From Welwitschia mirabilis (Eukaryota; Gnetophyta; Gnetopsida; Welwitschiales): 64,000 bases of DNA. The position numbers and the translations under genes were made by a program. The stretch lies in assembly GCA_051453625.1 (NCBI GenBank), contig JBOZIK010000001.1:194873013-194937012 (forward strand), in the 5' to 3' direction. The notes under the pieces are model-generated. The model did not search any database, was not told where the DNA came from, and worked only from the letters and a program-made list of their open reading frames with translations. The first letter of the stretch is position 1; each line of letters starts with the position of its first letter. Below, in pieces: positions 22,690 through 33,330 of this stretch.

Positions 22690-23690
22690 GTTTTAGATTT
22701 ATTAAATCATTAAAAATGAATACATAGAGAAAACAAAAATATTCATAGATTTTATGGAGATATCCTTAGAAGGAAATGAAAATACCAAGATAAGATAGTG
22801 TTCATGTATGATTTGAAGGTAAAAAAATGCTCTTTATTTAACTCTTCCTAAAGACGAGTTTAAGAGGATATCTAAATGTAACATTCTTACAGATATCAAA
22901 TATCTTAGAAGGTACATATGAAGAAACCTCAGTTATCAAGAAATTAGAACTTTTGGTTTAGATGAATTAGTTTTAAAAACTTATGATGAATTATGGAGAA
23001 AGAGTGTACAAATATTTTATAAAAGTTAACAACATTGTGAATGTCATTTGTGGAATTGGTAAAGATCTTCCAAAGGATAAGATGATTTAAAAAGTGATTA
23101 GATCCTTAACTCCATAGTATAAGTCAAAGACAACTACTGTGAAAGAATCAAAAGTTTTTAACATCATGAAATTTAAGAATTGTAAAATTCTTTGATAGAT
23201 TACAAAATAAACCTCATTTAGGATGGTATCATAAAAGAAAAGCTTATTACTCTTAAGGCATGTAAAAGATTAACGTAAATGAACAAACAAAAATAAAAAA
23301 ATTAGATTCAGATTTTAATTATTTAGAAGATGGTGTATATGAAGAACTTACTCTAATCATAAGGCATTTTAAGAAACTCTTCTCACAAAGGAACAAGAGA
23401 AATCAAGACTATAGAAAGTTATCTAGATTTCAAACCAAGGGTAAGTCCAAAGGTAAGATTATTTTTAGTTCTAATTCTTCTAAATGATATTTCTAGATTA
23501 TAATGTTTATTTTTAAAGGATGAGGACATCTAAGCTCAAAATTTCCTAACTCTAACCATTTGAAGGAGAAAGAACAAAAGAAAAATCCTAAGAAAAAGAA
23601 ATTTGTTTTTCACAAATTGGGATGAAGATGAAGATGCCATAGAAATAGATGCTTCAAATGAGAAAAGAGGTCACCTATCTTAGATGGTTA
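22690..23690 (+). pseudogene. Copia Gag remnant with decayed zinc knuckle
   Basis: Readable segments are LTLPKDEFKRISKCN, EGTYEETSVIKKLE, KYFIKVNNIVNVICG, VIRSLTP and KTTTVKESKVFNIM, matching the UBN2-type Gag of SIRE-like elements (LP..EF.RVS, FTNIIN.L, ILRSLP..W). Near 23515 the knuckle survives as GHLSSKFPNSNHLKEKEQ, where the last Cys of CCHC is Phe. The C-terminal part is rich in Lys (KKNPKKKKF). At least three frames are needed to follow it. Confidence 0.78.
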
Positions 23691-23760
23691 TCATCCATAT
23701 TCAAAGTGATAAAAAAGTGTAATAAAATGATCAAGAATTATAAAGTAAAGGCAAACTAGG

Positions 23761-23832
23761 TATGACAATTCAAGAAAGGTGTGATTTAATTTTTAATATG
23801 ACAATTCAAGAAAGGTGTGATTTAATTTTTAA
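23761..23832. repeat. Perfect 36-bp tandem duplication
   Basis: Bases 23761-23796 are repeated exactly at 23797-23832 (unit starting TATGACAATTCAAGAAAGG). Perfect identity in a badly decayed element indicates a recent event or an assembly stutter. The unit is a multiple of three. Confidence 0.9.
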
Positions 23833-24339
23833 TTTATTAAGTTTCAAGAAGTATGTTCTAAGATAAAGAAGTTACTTGAAAATCATAAATTAACTTATGA
23901 ATAAGAAAAGAATTCGTATAATAGATAAAAAAAATAAAAACCTGATAATTAAGGATAATATTAGTAAACTAACATGAAAGTTAGAAAATATTAGATAGAA
24001 ACTTACAATGAAAACAACATTAATGAAAAATTCACCTAAGAAAAGGAGGAATTAAAGGTTATGCTTAGATAATGTAGAAGTGCTCATGCACAATAAAGCT
24101 TTTATAAATACTTATACCTTACTCTTTAATAGGTGGAACTATAAGTCTATGTATGGGCATTTAAATTTCATTAATAACATTTCTTAATATTACTATTATA
24201 AATGTAGTCACTATTAATTTAATTATCCATACAAGTTTGGTATAAGATACTATGCTAACAATTCCAAAAGGCTAAAGAAAATGGTAAAACATTTTATATA
24301 GGAAAAACCAAAGCAATCGTGGATTTCAAAATCAAGGGA

Positions 24340-24640
24340 ATCTCTCTTAGCATAAATTGCCCTTAAAGCCATAAAGTGACATGCTTGGTATATTGATAGT
24401 GAATGCTCTACATACATGATAGCTGATAAATCTAGTTTCACTTCCTTAGTTAAGACAGATAAAAGTATGGTTACTTTTAGTGACAACATATAAGTACCAA
24501 TAAAAGCTATTAAAATCATTAATTTACCTAAGGTAAATGATGTGTTTTATGTTAAAGGTTGTAACATAATTTACTTAGTGTAAGTCAACTATGTAATACA
24601 AATTTTTCTATGACTTTTACCACAAACGATTGTGTTATTA
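24340..24640 (+). pseudogene. Copia aspartic protease remnant
   Basis: The plus strand reads AIKWHAWYIDSECSTYMIAD with WYIDSEC at 24386-24406; family members have WYLDSGCSRHM, so the Gly of the catalytic DSG is Glu here. FTSLVKTDKSMVTFSDNI, a stop, VPIKAIKIINLP and VFYVKGCNIIYLV follow, matching VTFGDN and the downstream LHNLLS segment. A minus-strand open frame over this region (24250-24519) is an antisense shadow. Confidence 0.85.
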
Positions 24641-25150
24641 AGGAATGTAAGTCAAACAAGGTTATTTTTCTTAGACTTAGAAAATCAAATGTTTATGCCA
24701 TTACATTGTAGGACATCTCTGACACTGATATCAAGTGTTTGTTAAGTACTATATATAATACAAAGATGTGGTACAAGAAGCTTGAACATGTGAATAATAA
24801 TTTAATGAAAATCCTATCCTCAAAAGACTTGGTAAGAGAACTTTCCAAATCCCAAAATTTTAATGATCAACTTTATTAAGCTTTTGAAAAGGGAAAGTAG
24901 ATAAGATAAGATTCATTAAGAAAAACTATTTCTCTACTGAACATCGTTTGGATCTTTTACATCTTGATGTTATTTTTTTGCTCCTTCTAAAAGTATTAAT
25001 AAGAAAAGATATTATTTAATTATTATTTATGATTATTTTTATTTTAGATGGATAGCCTTCCTTACACATAAGTATGAGACCTTTGATATGTTTTCTAAGT
25101 TATGTATCAAGTTACAAAATCAGAAAGAATATAAGATCAAAACTATAAGG
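24640..25150 (+). pseudogene. Copia pre-integrase and integrase remnant
   Basis: The HHCC-like pre-integrase segment reads MWYKKLEHVNNNLMKILSSK with DLVREL (family LWH.RLGH.N...), so the first His is Tyr. The later Cys pair is decayed. Then LDLLHLDVIFFAPSKS, YYLIIIYDYFYFRWIAFLTH and YETFDMFSKLCIKLQNQK follow, matching the rve core (LLH.DLFGP, DDYSR.TWV.FL, K.E.FD.F). The first catalytic Asp is present in HLDV; the second, in D-Y, has Y before it. The third catalytic region is lost at the deletion. Confidence 0.85.
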
Positions 25151-25169
25151 AGTAACAATAAGAGTATAA

Positions 25170-25390
25170 CTAACATATTAATAAATCCTATTCAACATTC
25201 CAAGACAAAACACATTGAGATTAGATATCATCTTATTTGAGAGCATGTTCAATATATATACATTACACTNNNNNNNNNNATATATCAGGATGAAGGATCA
25301 ACTGGTAGATGTGTTTACTAATCCATTAAGTAGAGAAATATTCTTTAAGCTTTATCAAAACATGGGGGTTGAAACTTATCCAATTAGTTA
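25170..25390 (+). pseudogene. Copia RNase H C-terminal remnant
   Basis: NPIQHSKTKHIEIRYHLI followed after the 10-N gap by DQLVDVFTNPLS and FFKLYQNMGV is the standard copia C-terminus (NP.QHSRTKHIDIR.HF, QLADIFTKPL, F..L...LG). It lies only a few codons after integrase core sequence, where an intact element would have about 2 kb of RT and RNase H. Confidence 0.87.
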
Positions 25391-25580
25391 AGTTCATAGG
25401 TAATATCTCTTTATCTCAATGTAACACTTTACTTATGATTTTCTTTTTTTTTAAGTTGAGATAACAACCATAGGCGCTTAAAGCTTATATTATGTATTTT
25501 ATTTAAATATAATTAGCTTACTTATTTTAATCTTATCATTTTTTAGTTAAAACTTTCTAAAAATGAAATTAGTAGTACAA
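25391..25580. other. Tail of the copia element; no 3' LTR seen
   Basis: A polypyrimidine/purine mix (TTTCTTTTTTTTTTAAGTTG near 25440) could be the polypurine tract area, but the LTR start TGTAAAAATCC does not follow. The 3' LTR is missing or too diverged. Confidence 0.4.
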
Positions 25581-25589
25581 AATCTAGAG

Positions 25590-25960
25590 GTCTATAAGAA
25601 TGCAGGGTAGATGTCTTCAAATATGCAGATGTCTATTAAGAAGACATCTTTCAATATACAAACATATGTGATAAGTATGTCTCTTAGGATATAGACATCT
25701 TTGACTATTAGCTTTGACTATCAATTATTAAGAAAATAGGACAGACATCTTTCAAATAGGTAAATGTCTGATTTTTGTCATTTCAAACATCTTTAAGATA
25801 GTACATGGCTTTGCTACCTTTAGGTAAAATTTTAAATTTTTTACAAGTATATGTCTTTCATGGGTCTAGATGTCTATTTTTATCATTTTAAACATGTTTT
25901 AAGGGATAGATGTCTTTTCCCCTATAAATCCAAGACAAATCATAAAATCTAGGATTTAGT
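25590..25960 (+). promoter_or_regulatory. Promoter-like region with AGATGTCT/AGACATCT array and TATA box
   Basis: About six exact AGATGTCT or AGACATCT octamers and several one-base variants lie in 350 bp, followed by CCCCTATAAATCC at about 25918. The same octamers crowd the copia LTR. An ORF remnant starts at 26203, so this may be the U3 of a related LTR or the promoter of that ORF. The function is inferred. Confidence 0.45.
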
Positions 25961-26202
25961 ATCCTTTTTAAACATGAGAGGGCCTACAAAATCTTATTTT
26001 TACTTCTCCAATTAGTAGATGTCTCTGTCAATATACCCACAATCTCTCAATTTTTTAAATTTCTCTAGATATATATATTTATTATGAAATAACTCTTCAC
26101 AATAGGCAAGAACAAGTGGACATTTTTTATTGATGCACATTTTTTAGTATTTCTACCATATTTTCTTAGGGTTGCAACTTCTTCTCATTATATTATTTAA
26201 GA

Positions 26203-26560
26203 ATGATGAGAAAAAAGGTTTTAAGTTCAACCAAGGGTAAGGATCCTACTCAAAAATCGTTGAGACCTTAATATGAGCCTTATTTTTATCATTATCTAGC
26301 AAAGAGAATATTCAAATCTTAGATCAAAAATTTTATTATTGCAGAAACAACTTATGATTTTTAAAAGCACAGAAAGAATCAGATACTAGCATATTTATCT
26401 CATATTACATAGGAAATGATTGTTCAACTGAATAAGATAATAGCACATCTAGTAATGCATGAGCTCTATGCAAACACCTATACATTCATTTTAAGAGATT
26501 TAAAAAATAGGAAAACTAGATATCTTGACATAAGCTAAGTACAATCTTCTTTATCAATTC
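26203..26560 (+). pseudogene. Unassigned ORF remnant, possibly plant transposon-associated
   Basis: From MMRKKVLSSTKGKDPTQ the frame runs with four stops through PYFYHYLAKRIF, EMIVQLNKIIAHLVMHEL and YANTYTFILRDLKNRKT. The V-x-E-x-YAN pattern after a helical stretch recalls the plant putative transposon protein family (PF20167-like), usually carried downstream of pol or in non-autonomous elements. The match is short. It lies between the copia remains and the LTR at 27150. Confidence 0.35.
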
Positions 26561-27149
26561 TAAAATGGGGCTTTATAAAAATGTTAAGCATAAGAATATG
26601 ATACTTGATTCTTGTGTTCTTATTTTGATTTCATTTTATAATATTCTAGTTTAAGAAGGCATTTATAGTTATTGTAATCTAATGTAGAAGTTTGTTGTGT
26701 ACTGCTTACTCATAGGTTTGAGTGTTGACCTTAATTTCATGCTTTGTATAAATATTAGTACATTATTTTGTAAGGGATAAAATTTAGCTCATCTATATAT
26801 AATTAGCCTTATTATTATCAATTCATGTATCTCAATCCCTCATGTTAATTTAATATAGACAAAAGAACTACTCTCTAAATTTAGTAATAAGATACATGCT
26901 CCAATTCAATTAGGAAATGACATAAGTAAAAGGCCTTCTAAGAGATCATTTCAGTAGTCAAAATCCACAAGGTTTTAGAGATCTTTCTTTGTGAAGAATG
27001 GTTTTTATGAAATATCAAAAATGGTTTAGGGCCACATAGAGTTCTCATAGAGGCAATCACACAAATGGTACACTCCATCACCTACCTCATTTTCTTCCTA
27101 TACTATTTAGATTTTTACGATCTGTGACTGCATTGATGATAGTAACAAT
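26561..27149. other. No gene seen
   Basis: AT-rich spacer without motifs or open frames, up to the LTR start at 27150. Confidence 0.5.
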
Positions 27150-27298
27150 TGATAGGCCACTAAATTACATGTTTTTTAATAGGGATTTTAAGTATGTTTC
27201 AAGGTACTTTTGTTAAGAATAATGAGATGTAAAATGTAAAAGATCAAAATTAATCATAATTTAGATCAAAATTGAGTAACTATGAAGCATTTAATAAA

Positions 27299-27370
27299 GA
27301 ACTAGAGGACAAAGCATTAGAGGATGAAGAATTAGAGAATAAAGAAGTAAAAAGATAAAGCACTAGAGGG
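27299..27370 (+). repeat. 15-bp minisatellite in the 5' LTR
   Basis: Successive units are GAACTAGAGGACAAA, GCATTAGAGGATGAA, GAATTAGAGAATAAA and a 16-bp unit, with a fifth partial unit. The same array occurs in the 3' LTR at 32824-32912 with different substitutions, so it predates or was copied during insertion. Confidence 0.8.
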
Positions 27371-28627
27371 AAAAAAACTCTAAAGGATGAATCAAACAAA
27401 TTCTATCCACCACCATATTCCACCTACCAATAAATGTTAAAGCACTAGATGACGAAGTCTGGTGGGTGATGAATAATTAGTTTTATCTTTTAGTTAAAAT
27501 TGTAAGATAACTATTTAAGTATGTCTTCTAACTAAAAATGTATTCAAATTGTTTTAAGTCTATCCTTTAGCTAAATTAGTCCACCATCTAAACTTATATA
27601 AATCCCATTAGGCATTCCATTTCCTCATCTATCTTTTGGCATCAAAGCTCTTATGATATTAGAGACATTTGGGCAAGGAGATTCATTCACTTCNNNNNNN
27701 NNNNNNNNNNNNNNNNNNNNNNNNNNNNNNNNNNNNNNNNNNNNNNNNNNNNNNNNNNNNNNNNNNNNNNNNNNNNNNNNNNNNNNNNNNNNNNNNNNNN
27801 NNNNNNNNNNNNNNNNNNNNNNNNNNNNNNNNNNNNNNNNNNNNNNNNNNNNNNNNNNNNNNNNNNNNNNNNNNNNNNNNNNNNNNNNNNNNNNNNNNNN
27901 NNNNNNNNNNNNNNNNNNNNNNNNNNNNNNNNNNNNNNNNNNNNNNNNNNNNNNNNNNNNNNNNNNNNNNNNNNNNNNNNNNNNNNNNNNNNNNNNNNNN
28001 NNNNNNNNNNNNNNNNNNNNNNNNNNNNNNNNNNNNNNNNNNNNNNNNNNNNNNNNNNNNNNNNNNNNNNNNNNNNNNNNNNNNNNNNNNNNNNNNNNNN
28101 NNNNNNNNNNNNNNNNNNNNNNNNNNNNNNNNNNNNNNNNNNNNNNNNNNNNNNNNNNNNNNNNNNNNNNNNNNNNNNNNNNNNNNNNNNNNNNNNNNNN
28201 NNNNNNNNNNNNNNNNNNNNNNNNNNNNNNNNNNNNNNNNNNNNNNNNNNNNNNNNNNNNNNNNNNNNNNNNNNNNNNNNNNNNNNNNNNNNNNNNNNNN
28301 NNNNNNNNNNNNNNNNNNNNNNNNNNNNNNNNNNNNNNNNNNNNNNNNNNNNNNNNNNNNNNNNNNNNNNNNNNNNNNNNNNNNNNNNNNNNNNNNNNNN
28401 NNNNNNNNNNNNNNNNNNNNNNNNNNNNNNNNNNNNNNNNNNNNNNNNNNNNNNNNNNNNNNNNNNNNNNNNNNNNNNNNNNNNNNNNNNNNNNNNNNNN
28501 NNNNNNNNNNNNNNNNNNNNNNNNNNNNNNNNNNNNNNNNNNNNNNNNNNNNNNNNNNNNNNNNNNNNNNNNNNNNNNNNNNNNNNNNNNNNNNNNNNNN
28601 NNNNNNNNNNNNNNNNNNNNNNNNNNN

Positions 28628-28703
<76 letters not shown>
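28628..28703. repeat. (CT)n microsatellite at a gap edge
   Basis: About 38 dinucleotides with one GT interruption, then C/T-rich sequence. It abuts the 934-N gap and probably caused the assembly to break. A shorter CT run occupies the same place in the LTR fragment at 41895. Confidence 0.9.
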
Positions 28704-28706
<3 letters not shown>

Positions 28707-28855
28707 CCCCTTTCCTTCTTTGGCCTTTTATATCTCATTTTCAAGTTTATGAGCCCATATTAATTTACTCTATACCCTATGTATTTGCTTGTCATTACTT
28801 TAGAATGTTTTTAGATCTAACCTACACAGTAAGCATCACACAGATCATAAATTTT

Positions 28856-28873
28856 CAGCATTATTTCCAAGGA
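28856..28873 (+). other. Primer-binding site, tRNA-Asp type
   Basis: CAGCATTATTTCCAAGGA has nine differences from the canonical PBS; seven are C-to-T or G-to-A, one is T-to-C and one a transversion. Its place between LTR end and internal region supports it. Confidence 0.7.
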
Positions 28874-29198
28874 GGCACTCAAAAATGCAGAGAAGAAATT
28901 GAGTCTTTAAAATATCACATTCTATATCAAAATCAAGGTGATATCATGCTTTAAATGTGTTACTTTATTTTGGTATTTTACAATAGTTCCAAGCCTTGAG
29001 TTTACAATATTTTTTTGATTTTTCTTAATTAGTTGTAACATAACCTTTGTACTTTATTTTTCGTAGCATTTTTTTCAATAGTTACATTTATTAAATTAGT
29101 TTACTCATTGTGCTTTTACGTTATTTTAAATATTACTATCTAAAATATTCATCTATCACATACTTTTAGTGTTGCTAAAGCTTGATTTTGTGGAATGA

Positions 29199-29447
29199 AA
29201 AAGAACTCTACATGAAATTTTTATAGAAATAAGAAAGAATTTGGCATTGGAAAATGATTATTCTATATATTAAAAAAAATCTATATGAAATCCTTGCTAA
29301 AAGAAGAAGGAATTTGCAATTGAAGAACAAGTCCACATATGGTAAGAAACCTTTACATGAAATTTTTGCTAAAAGTAAGAAAAGTAATTCTATTTAATAA
29401 ATACTAGCTGATAGAAAGAAGAACTTGCCTTTGAATGATGTTGTTAA
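29199..29447 (+). repeat. Four imperfect tandem repeats, 60-70 bp, coding-like
   Basis: Each unit contains TACATGAAATTTTT or a variant, then GCTAAAAG and AAGAATTTG. Translated, the consensus resembles LHEIFAKRRKNLPLKN. The units lie just upstream of the ORF remnant at 29456-30240, so they may have encoded its N-terminal repeats. Confidence 0.65.
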
Positions 29448-29455
29448 AACTAGGG

Positions 29456-30240
29456 CTCCTTTTTCTTTTCAAACTTCCTCTTTTTAGTCTTTCTTTTTTC
29501 AACCTTTTGTCAAGTATGATGATAAGCCTCGGCATTCTTTCTCCTTTAGAGAAGCATTCTACAATTATTTTAATAAACCACACTTATCTCCCATAAAGAA
29601 CTATGAAGAATTTCAAGATTTCCTATACCAATCTCTTCATCAATGTAAAAAATAAAGTGAAAATCTCAACAAGAATGTGAAGACATTAGTAGAAGTATTA
29701 CACAAACATATGAAAGAGAGAAACATTCTCAAGCCTACCCCACTATGCATACTATATCTTACCTTGAGAATGATGAGGAGAACTTAGGATTAAGTAATAA
29801 CAATTTGTACTTTAAAGTAGAAAATGATATTTTAGATTAATTTTCAATATTCCATACTTTAGAAGATGGGTAACATAAGGATAATGATGATTCAACTTAA
29901 TAATTAAATAAGAATGATGAGAAGGAGAATGATGATATATAAATAATAGACTATTTTTCTAATCTTTATCTACTTTTGGAATATGAATAAGAACTGACAA
30001 CTCAAGAAATATGAGAAAATTGTCTGTCACATAATGAAGATGATGAGCACATTTCTTTTATGAGATTTTTGATGAATCTAATAACTTAGGAAATGATGTG
30101 ATTTAACAAAATATTGATGATCCTAATGAAAATGAGGAGGATAAGGAAGAACCTATTGGAAGTAAGAAAAATCTAATAGGAAATGAATAGCACATCGAAT
30201 AAGACCCATAATCTTGAAGAGTCTTTCATGATTGTTTCTT
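29456..30240 (+). pseudogene. Coiled-coil, acidic ORF remnant of element 1
   Basis: The frame reads FQPFVKYDDKPRHSFSFREA, FYNYFNKPHLSPIKNYEEF, QDFLYQSLHQC, a stop, ENLNKNVKTLVEVLHKHMKE, then in another frame PTMHTISYLENDEENLGLSN and NLYFKVENDILD, then Asp/Asn/Glu-rich sequence. The helical middle resembles the Gag coiled coil of the autonomous element (3607-4090, RKVQEKNNSNIENLVNVLQQ) and of the ORF at 48052-49055. The function is unknown; a Gag-derived RNA-packaging or particle role is inferred. Confidence 0.6.
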
Positions 30241-32645
30241 CATTTTTTCACTTAAACTTTCATGCAAAAATCAAAGTAATATTCTCTCCTTCACTATCAA
30301 TTTTACTCCATTTATGTCTTTAATGATTATAATTTTTTAAAACATGATTTGAGATATATTAAAATTTTAAATTTGGAAAAACCTTATCTTTTTTATGAAA
30401 ATGCATGTCTTGAGTTGAATCTTAGGGAACTTTTTAGTCAAGTTAAAAAAGGCCATAATCAACTATTTTAAGAAGCCTTCTACTATTCCTTTAATTCATA
30501 CTTTCTTTGTGGGTGGTGTTTTTGGTTCTTTTTAATTTCAATATACATTTTTAAATGAAGGTTATGCCTCCAATACTTGGTGTCATAAGTTTAATAAGGG
30601 ATTATTTTTCAATGAAATGTATCAATTCTTTATTTCTTGTTTGGCTATTGAAGTTTATAGAGTTAAGGCATTTTTCAAATATTTTATTTATGATAAATTA
30701 ATTCTTTTGAAGAATTTTATATGCCTCTCATGTTTTATCACTTAGTTTCTATATGGTTTGATGCTTATTTTTCTAAAGAAGTACAATTCAATAACTATGA
30801 TAAATTATCTAGCTTTTTAGCACAGGGATAAATTCAAAGCAAAGTAGTAATATTTTTGTTTTAATACTACTATTTTATTTGAAGCAATTGATTTAATGGA
30901 GCCTTTTTTATTAAAGGAATATCTACCACTTACCCTTGTATGAATGATATTATTCAAATGGTTTCTCTTTTTCCACAACTATTAACTTGATTTTATTTTA
31001 GCCTTTATTATGTAGTATGTTTAAGCATCTTAGGATTTTGTAATTTATGGATGATAAATTAGATTTTAGCCAATTGAAATGCATTTAAACACTTATGAAA
31101 TCTGATTTTAGAAAAGGAAGACATGCTTAATTAAGTTATTTATATTTTATGCTTTGTCTCTTTGTTAACTTTAGTTTTATTAAGGCTATAAGTTATTAGT
31201 AATTTTATAATGCATAAGTTGCTATTTGTATTTGTGGGGAGAAAGAGAAGGGAAAAAAATGAAAAAATAAAGAGAAAAAGAATTCTAAAAAAATAAATAT
31301 CAATTTATATTAAAAAAGAACTTTTGGTAATCACTTCTAATCTATCTCAAGGATTATTACACTAGCAGGAAGTTGCTTAATGGCCTATGTCCTATTTAAA
31401 GGGTCCTACCACTTATAATAAAAGTGAGATTAATGATTCAAATATGAACATTCCAGAATGTAGGAAATGCAAGGTAAAAGAAGGTACACCTCAAAATGTA
31501 CCATGATTATCACATTATCAAGTGTTATTAATTTTTAGCCATCTTTCTACATTGATGCTTGAGATTATAGCTATGATATGTCAATTTTAATTAATACATT
31601 ATCATTTTCATTCATGCTATTCAAATAAAACCATGATGTTTTACTAGTTGAAAATCATATATACTTAATTGGAAATAAGAGACTACTGTAGGTGATCAAA
31701 TTCAAACACAATATATTCTAATGTAATTTGTTTGTCATTATTTATTAAGTTAGATAATTTCAAATTTTTTAACTATACTTTTTACATTTATCATAGGACC
31801 ATAGCATTATATTAATAAATTTTATCTTTTAAAAAAGATTATCATTCCTTGTTCTTTCAAACTAAGTATTAGGTTTTAAGAGGTTAGCATTTTGGACCTA
31901 ATTAGTTTAATAATTGTTTTCATGATGCTTTATCTTAATTTGGTTTATTTTCTTTTTCTTTTTTATTTTATGCTTGTTTGTTTTCATTTCAAATTTACTT
32001 CTTGCCTTGGATGAATTACTTAGCTATTCTTTGATGCCCTCTTGACTAGACTATACATTTGGTATTTCAAGCATATCTTTTTCATGTTCAATTTATATCT
32101 TGTAACATATGTACTACTCTAGTTATTTTATGGTGTTTCTCCTCTTTTTTAGTGAAATTTGGATTATTTATAAAAGGATATGAATGAATTACATGAATAC
32201 ATTACTTATATGTATTTTTAATTGCCATGGAAGTACTTGATGGATTACTCATAGTTACTATCAAATTAGGGTTTTCTATATGATGTTCTAAGTTTATATT
32301 ATTTACATGTTCATTTTTCCCTAGTTGGAAATTTCATTTTCAACTCATGTTTGGCACTTAGTGGGGGACTAATTTTAGAAATTTTAACCATTAATTGATT
32401 AAACCTTTTAGGAACAAGTCCTTATTTTCAAAATTAGACATATGCTTTAAACCATATTTTAAACTTAATGCATATCATGTTGTGATAATTACTATAAACA
32501 TATTTTCACTTGAGGTAATTGATGAAATGCACTTATTTTTTATTATGAAAATATTTTTTAAGATGAATGTTCATTTTTATCCCTTTCTCCAAGTTGGCTA
32601 TCTATTATTCTTTCTCGCTTACTTGTCAGGGGTTTACAATCACTC
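30241..32645 (+). other. 3' internal region of element 1; no gene assigned
   Basis: There are short coding-like pieces (for example HDLRYIKILNLEKPYLFYEN near 30340) but no recognised domain. A purine-rich stretch lies at 31240-31320. A 91-residue open frame at 32395-32670 runs into the polypurine tract and LTR and is probably chance. Confidence 0.5.
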
Positions 32646-32657
32646 AATGGAGGGCTA
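32646..32657 (+). other. Polypurine tract of element 1
   Basis: AATGGAGGGCTA sits directly before the 3' LTR start TGATAGG. The minus-strand element at 42718-51155 has the similar AGTGGGAGGCTA in the same position. This primes plus-strand DNA synthesis in LTR elements. Confidence 0.75.
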
Positions 32658-33330
32658 TGATAGGTCATGAATTTGCATGTTTTTTATGGATGTTTCAAGC
32701 ATGTTTTTAGGTACTTTTAATAAAAATAATAATCAATATGGCTACTTTTAAATGTCAAAGGAAAAATATTAAAATTAAACATAACTTGAATCAAAATTAA
32801 GTAATTAAAAGGCATTTGATAAAGAACTAGAGATTAAAGCATTAGAGCACAAAGAATTATTAGAGCATAAAGAAGTAGAAGATAAAGTACTAGACGATAC
32901 AACACTAAAGGACAAAGTAGTCAGATTTTACGTATCATCAGATTCTAAGTATTAATAGAGGACAAACCACTAGAGGATGAATCTTGATGGATGATGAAAA
33001 ATCAATTTTATCTTTTAGTTAAAATTGTAAGGTGACTGTACATGTCTATTTTTTAGCTTAACATATAATGAAATTGTTTTAAGTCTATCCTTTAGCTAAA
33101 TTAGTTCATCAACCAAACTAATGTAAATCCCCCTTATCCCTTTTATAAACTATGAAAATACATTTCTCATAATGTAAAATTTATCTTATCTCACTATAAT
33201 TCACACTAAAATTCACTATAAAATGGATTAAATTGGTGTAACTTGTAATGTAATAACATTTGTGTACTAAAACAATTAAGTATATTAGGAATAAGATTAT
33301 TTTTGCTTATTGTCAAGTCCATCACTACAC
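32658..33330 (+). mobile_element. 3' LTR of non-autonomous element 1
   Basis: It starts TGATAGGTCATG and aligns with the 5' LTR to about 33125, including the minisatellite (32824-32912) and the shared AAATTGTTTTAAGTCTATCC. Beyond that the two LTRs diverge, and the end near 33330 is placed only by weak similarity to the 5' LTR end (CATCAC.ACA). Divergence over the aligned part is high, roughly one base in five. Confidence 0.7.

Larger units (their letters stand above)
21142..25390 (+). mobile_element. SIRE-like Ty1/copia retrotransposon with internal RT deletion
   Basis: Plus-strand order is LTR, initiator-Met PBS, gag, protease, integrase, RNase H end, the Ty1/copia order (integrase before RT). 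RT and most of RNase H are missing: integrase similarity passes into the RNase H C-terminus near 25150-25175. A second copy of the LTR is found split at 42580-42717 and 51156-52376. No 3' LTR of this element was found after 25390. Stops and frameshifts occur throughout. Confidence 0.85.
27150..28852 (+). mobile_element. 5' LTR of non-autonomous element 1
   Basis: It starts TGATAGGCCAC and ends just before the PBS (28856). Its contents are a 15-bp minisatellite (27299-27370), a TATA-like TATATAAAT near 27596, a 934-N gap (27694-28627) and a CT microsatellite at the gap edge. The last 150 bp have a relative at 41895-42060. Open frames reported across the gap are artefacts. Confidence 0.75.
27150..33330 (+). 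mobile_element. Non-autonomous LTR element 1 (CT-LTR family), pol-less
   Basis: Two direct copies starting TGATAGG (27150 and 32658) flank a tRNA-Asp PBS (28856-28873) and a polypurine tract (GGAGGGCTA, ending 32657). The LTR copies align for about 460 bp. The internal region of about 3.8 kb has no Gag core, protease, RT or integrase, only a broken ORF with a coiled coil and acidic stretches. This is the structure of a large retrotransposon derivative. The 3' LTR end near 33330 is approximate. A 934-N gap lies in the 5' LTR. Confidence 0.78.

Noticed and set aside
24250-24519. 89-residue minus-strand frame
   Set aside because: Antisense shadow of the copia protease, whose motifs read on the plus strand.
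27653-28954. Open frames of 353-433 residues
   Set aside because: They consist almost wholly of N-run placeholder residues plus a translated CT microsatellite. Not genes.
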